Of a stretch of 6,592 bases of DNA, positions 5,174 to 6,592 are shown piece after piece (the stretch's first letter is position 1; every line of letters starts with the position of its first letter). The stretch spans positions 1-6,592 of the forward strand of contig VBNP01000150.1 of NCBI GenBank assembly GCA_005877965.1. The letters are read 5' to 3'. The notes beneath the pieces were generated by a model. It was not told the DNA's origin. It did no database searches and saw only the letters and a list, made by a program, of their open reading frames with translations. The translations under genes were made by a program, and so were the position numbers. Source of the DNA: Gammaproteobacteria bacterium (GTDB lineage Bacteria > Pseudomonadota > Gammaproteobacteria > Steroidobacterales > Steroidobacteraceae).

Positions 5174-5545
5174 ATGAAGGCACTCTTTGCGATGGCGCTC
5201 ACCACGGCGCTCACGGCGGCGCCGGTGCGCGCCGACTGCCCCTACCCGGCGGCTCCGGACAAGCTCCCCAACGGCTCCTCCGCGACCCTCGAGGAGATGG
5301 TCGCGGGACAGAAGGCGGTCCGGGCATACGACAAGGCGATCAACGACTACGTGAGCTGCATCGACCACGAGCTCGAGGCAGCCATCGCCAAAGGGGGCGA
5401 CCAGCTCAAGCCGCAGCAGAAGGCGGACATGCAGCATGTCGAGGCCCAGAAACACAACGCCGCGATCGATCAGCTGCAGAGCATTGCCGACCGCTTCAAC
5501 GAGCAAGTGAAGGTCTTCAAGGCGAGGACCGACAAGAAGAGCTGA
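5174..5545 (+). CDS. Small exported (periplasmic) protein of unknown function
   Basis: The protein is 123 residues. The start has AGGA 7 bases upstream. Residues 1-20 form a clear Sec signal peptide (Lys2, hydrophobic core FAMALTTALTAA, cleavage after VRA), leaving a mature protein beginning DCPYP. No lipobox precedes the cysteine, so it is soluble rather than a lipoprotein. C22 and C62 are the only cysteines and could form a disulfide. The mature chain is mostly helical, charged and Gln/Lys/Ala-rich (about residues 38-118), with coiled-coil character. I have seen similar DCPYP...EEM...AY...C proteins annotated as hypothetical in Xanthomonadales-like bacteria; no function is known to me. moeA begins on the base after its stop, so the two are very likely co-transcribed. 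Confidence 0.82.
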   Translation: MKALFAMALTTALTAAPVRADCPYPAAPDKLPNGSSATLEEMVAGQKAVRAYDKAINDYVSCIDHELEAAIAKGGDQLKPQQKADMQHVEAQKHNAAIDQLQSIADRFNEQVKVFKARTDKKS

Positions 5546-6592
5546 GTGCTCACACCGGCTGAGGCGGACCTGCTGATCGGGCAGCACCTGCAGTGCCTGC
5601 CGATCGAGTCGCTGCCGCTCGCGCAGTGCGCCGGCACGGTGCTGCGCGAGAACATCTACGCCGAGCGCGACCAACCGCCCTTCGACCGCGTCGCCATGGA
5701 TGGAGTTGCGATCGACAGCCAGACGGTCGGCGCCGGCAAGCGCTCGTTCCGCGTGCAGGCGACGCAGGCCGCCGGCGACCCGCCGCTGACGCTCGCCGCC
5801 GCCGGCGACTGTATCGAGGTCATGACCGGCGCGGTGCTGCCGGTGGGCTGCAACAGCGTGGTGCCTGTCGAGGAACTCACGGTCGCGCGCGGACAGGTGG
5901 CGCTCGCGCCGGGCGCGCGTGTCGAACCCTGGCAGCACGTTCACCGGCGCGGCAGCGACACGCGCCAGGGGACGCTGCTGCTGTCGTCGGGTGTGCGGCT
6001 GCGCGCCCCGGAGATCGCCATCGCCGCGTCCGCCGGCATGGCACGCATCCGCGTGAGCAGTCAGCCGATGCTCGCCGTCATCTCCACCGGTAACGAGCTG
6101 GTCGAACCCGGGGAGCCGGTGCTCGCTCACCAGGTGCGGCGCTCAAACGCCTACGCGATCGTGAGTGCGCTGCGCGAGCGTGGCTTTCAACGCGTCGCCG
6201 ACGATCACATCCAGGACGATCCCCGGGAGCTGCGCGAGCGGCTTAAGTTTCACCTCGAGACCCACGACGTGCTGGTGCTGTCGGGGGGTGTGTCCATGGG
6301 CAGGTTCGACCTCGTGCCCAAGGTGCTGGAAGAGCTCGGCGTGCGCGCGATTTTTCACAAGGTGGCGCAACGGCCCGGGAAACCGCTGTGGTTCGGCGTC
6401 GCGCCCTCGGGAGCGGCGGTGTTTGGTCTGCCCGGCAACCCGGTCTCGACGCTGGTGTGCCTGACGCGCTACGTCCTGCCGGCGCTGTGCGGCAGCCTCG
6501 GTCAGAATCCGCAGCCGGCGGAGCGCGTCGCGCTCGGTGCGCCCGTGAGCGTGACGCCCCCGCTCACGTACTTCCTGCCGGTGCGCTTCGAG
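5546..6592 (+). CDS. moeA: Molybdopterin molybdenumtransferase MoeA (3' end outside window)
   Basis: The frame runs 349 codons to the window edge without a stop. E. coli MoeA has 411 residues, so the last ~50-60 are missing. The enzyme inserts molybdate into adenylylated molybdopterin in the final step of molybdenum cofactor synthesis, in the cytoplasm. The motifs appear in order: PPFDRVAMDGVA (44-55), EVMTGAVLP (91-99), STGNEL (180-185), RRSNAYA (198-204), LSGGVSMGRFD (245-255), RPGKP (276-280) and FGLPGNPVS (293-301). The GTG at 5546 immediately follows the upstream TGA, with the purine-rich AAGAAGAG just before it. Starting there gives a standard MoeA N-terminus (LTPAEADLL), so it is preferred. 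Two substitutions stand out: Asn for the usual Asp in STGDEL, and Arg for the first Lys of KPGKP. The catalytic-region Asp255 and Lys279 are kept, so it looks functional. Confidence 0.95.
   Translation, partial: MLTPAEADLLIGQHLQCLPIESLPLAQCAGTVLRENIYAERDQPPFDRVAMDGVAIDSQTVGAGKRSFRVQATQAAGDPPLTLAAAGDCIEVMTGAVLPVGCNSVVPVEELTVARGQVALAPGARVEPWQHVHRRGSDTRQGTLLLSSGVRLRAPEIAIAASAGMARIRVSSQPMLAVISTGNELVEPGEPVLAHQVRRSNAYAIVSALRERGFQRVADDHIQDDPRELRERLKFHLETHDVLVLSGGVSMGRFDLVPKVLEELGVRAIFHKVAQRPGKPLWFGVAPSGAAVFGLPGNPVSTLVCLTRYVLPALCGSLGQNPQPAERVALGAPVSVTPPLTYFLPVRFE

Noticed and set aside
5909..5919. An 11-base match to the tRNA end (CCGGGCGCGCG) inside moeA
   Set aside because: It is a short, G/C-only match in coding DNA with conserved protein sequence, so chance is the simplest explanation.
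4916..6130. 404-codon open frame on the minus strand opposite the exported protein and moeA
   Set aside because: Its translation is Arg/His/Leu-rich without domains, while the plus strand carries unmistakable MoeA motifs and a signal-peptide protein.

Overview
The window is GC-rich, ordinary-looking chromosomal DNA from a proteobacterium. It is most likely a gammaproteobacterium of the Xanthomonadales/Nevskiales kind. The basis is the very high GC at third codon positions, a CycA/AroP-type permease that reads closely like the enterobacterial protein, a gammaproteobacterial-style Tag glycosylase, MoeA, and a tRNA-Arg with anticodon UCG. The taxonomic placement is inference. No plasmid or phage gene, transposase or CRISPR array is visible.

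Layout. At the left edge is the C-terminal part of a polytopic membrane protein, probably an ArnT-like (GT39) glycosyltransferase (1-828). A complete amino-acid permease of the D-serine/D-alanine/glycine transporter type (879-2246) follows on the same strand. Its end overlaps by 29 bp, tail to tail, an SDR-family oxidoreductase on the minus strand (2218-2997). Upstream of the SDR gene, and divergent from it, is a tRNA-Arg(UCG) gene (3109-3182) with a recognisable -10 box and a GC-rich discriminator. The tRNA is followed by about 400 bases without a gene. The first 245 of these are a dense run of perfect inverted repeats that includes an inverted copy of the tRNA T-arm. They end in an imperfect direct repeat of the tRNA 3' end (15 of 17 bases).

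Next come two small convergent genes of unknown function (3584-3928 plus, 3979-4338 minus) separated by a dyad. Then DNA-3-methyladenine glycosylase I (tag, 4460-5110, plus), a small exported protein (5174-5545, plus) and, starting on the very next base, moeA (5546 to the right edge, plus, truncated by the window). moeA has no ATG start and no stop inside the window, so it is easily missed, but its motifs are unmistakable.

How they fit together. The genes are mostly unrelated housekeeping functions: envelope glycosylation, amino-acid uptake, NAD(P)-linked redox, translation, base-excision repair and molybdenum cofactor synthesis. The only tight transcriptional coupling is between the exported protein and moeA. 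No clearly new system is seen. The most unusual stretch is the structured block behind the tRNA, which looks like a tRNA-targeted insertion remnant or a structured non-coding element. The two unknown small genes beside it lie in DNA that looks somewhat less GC-rich than its surroundings.
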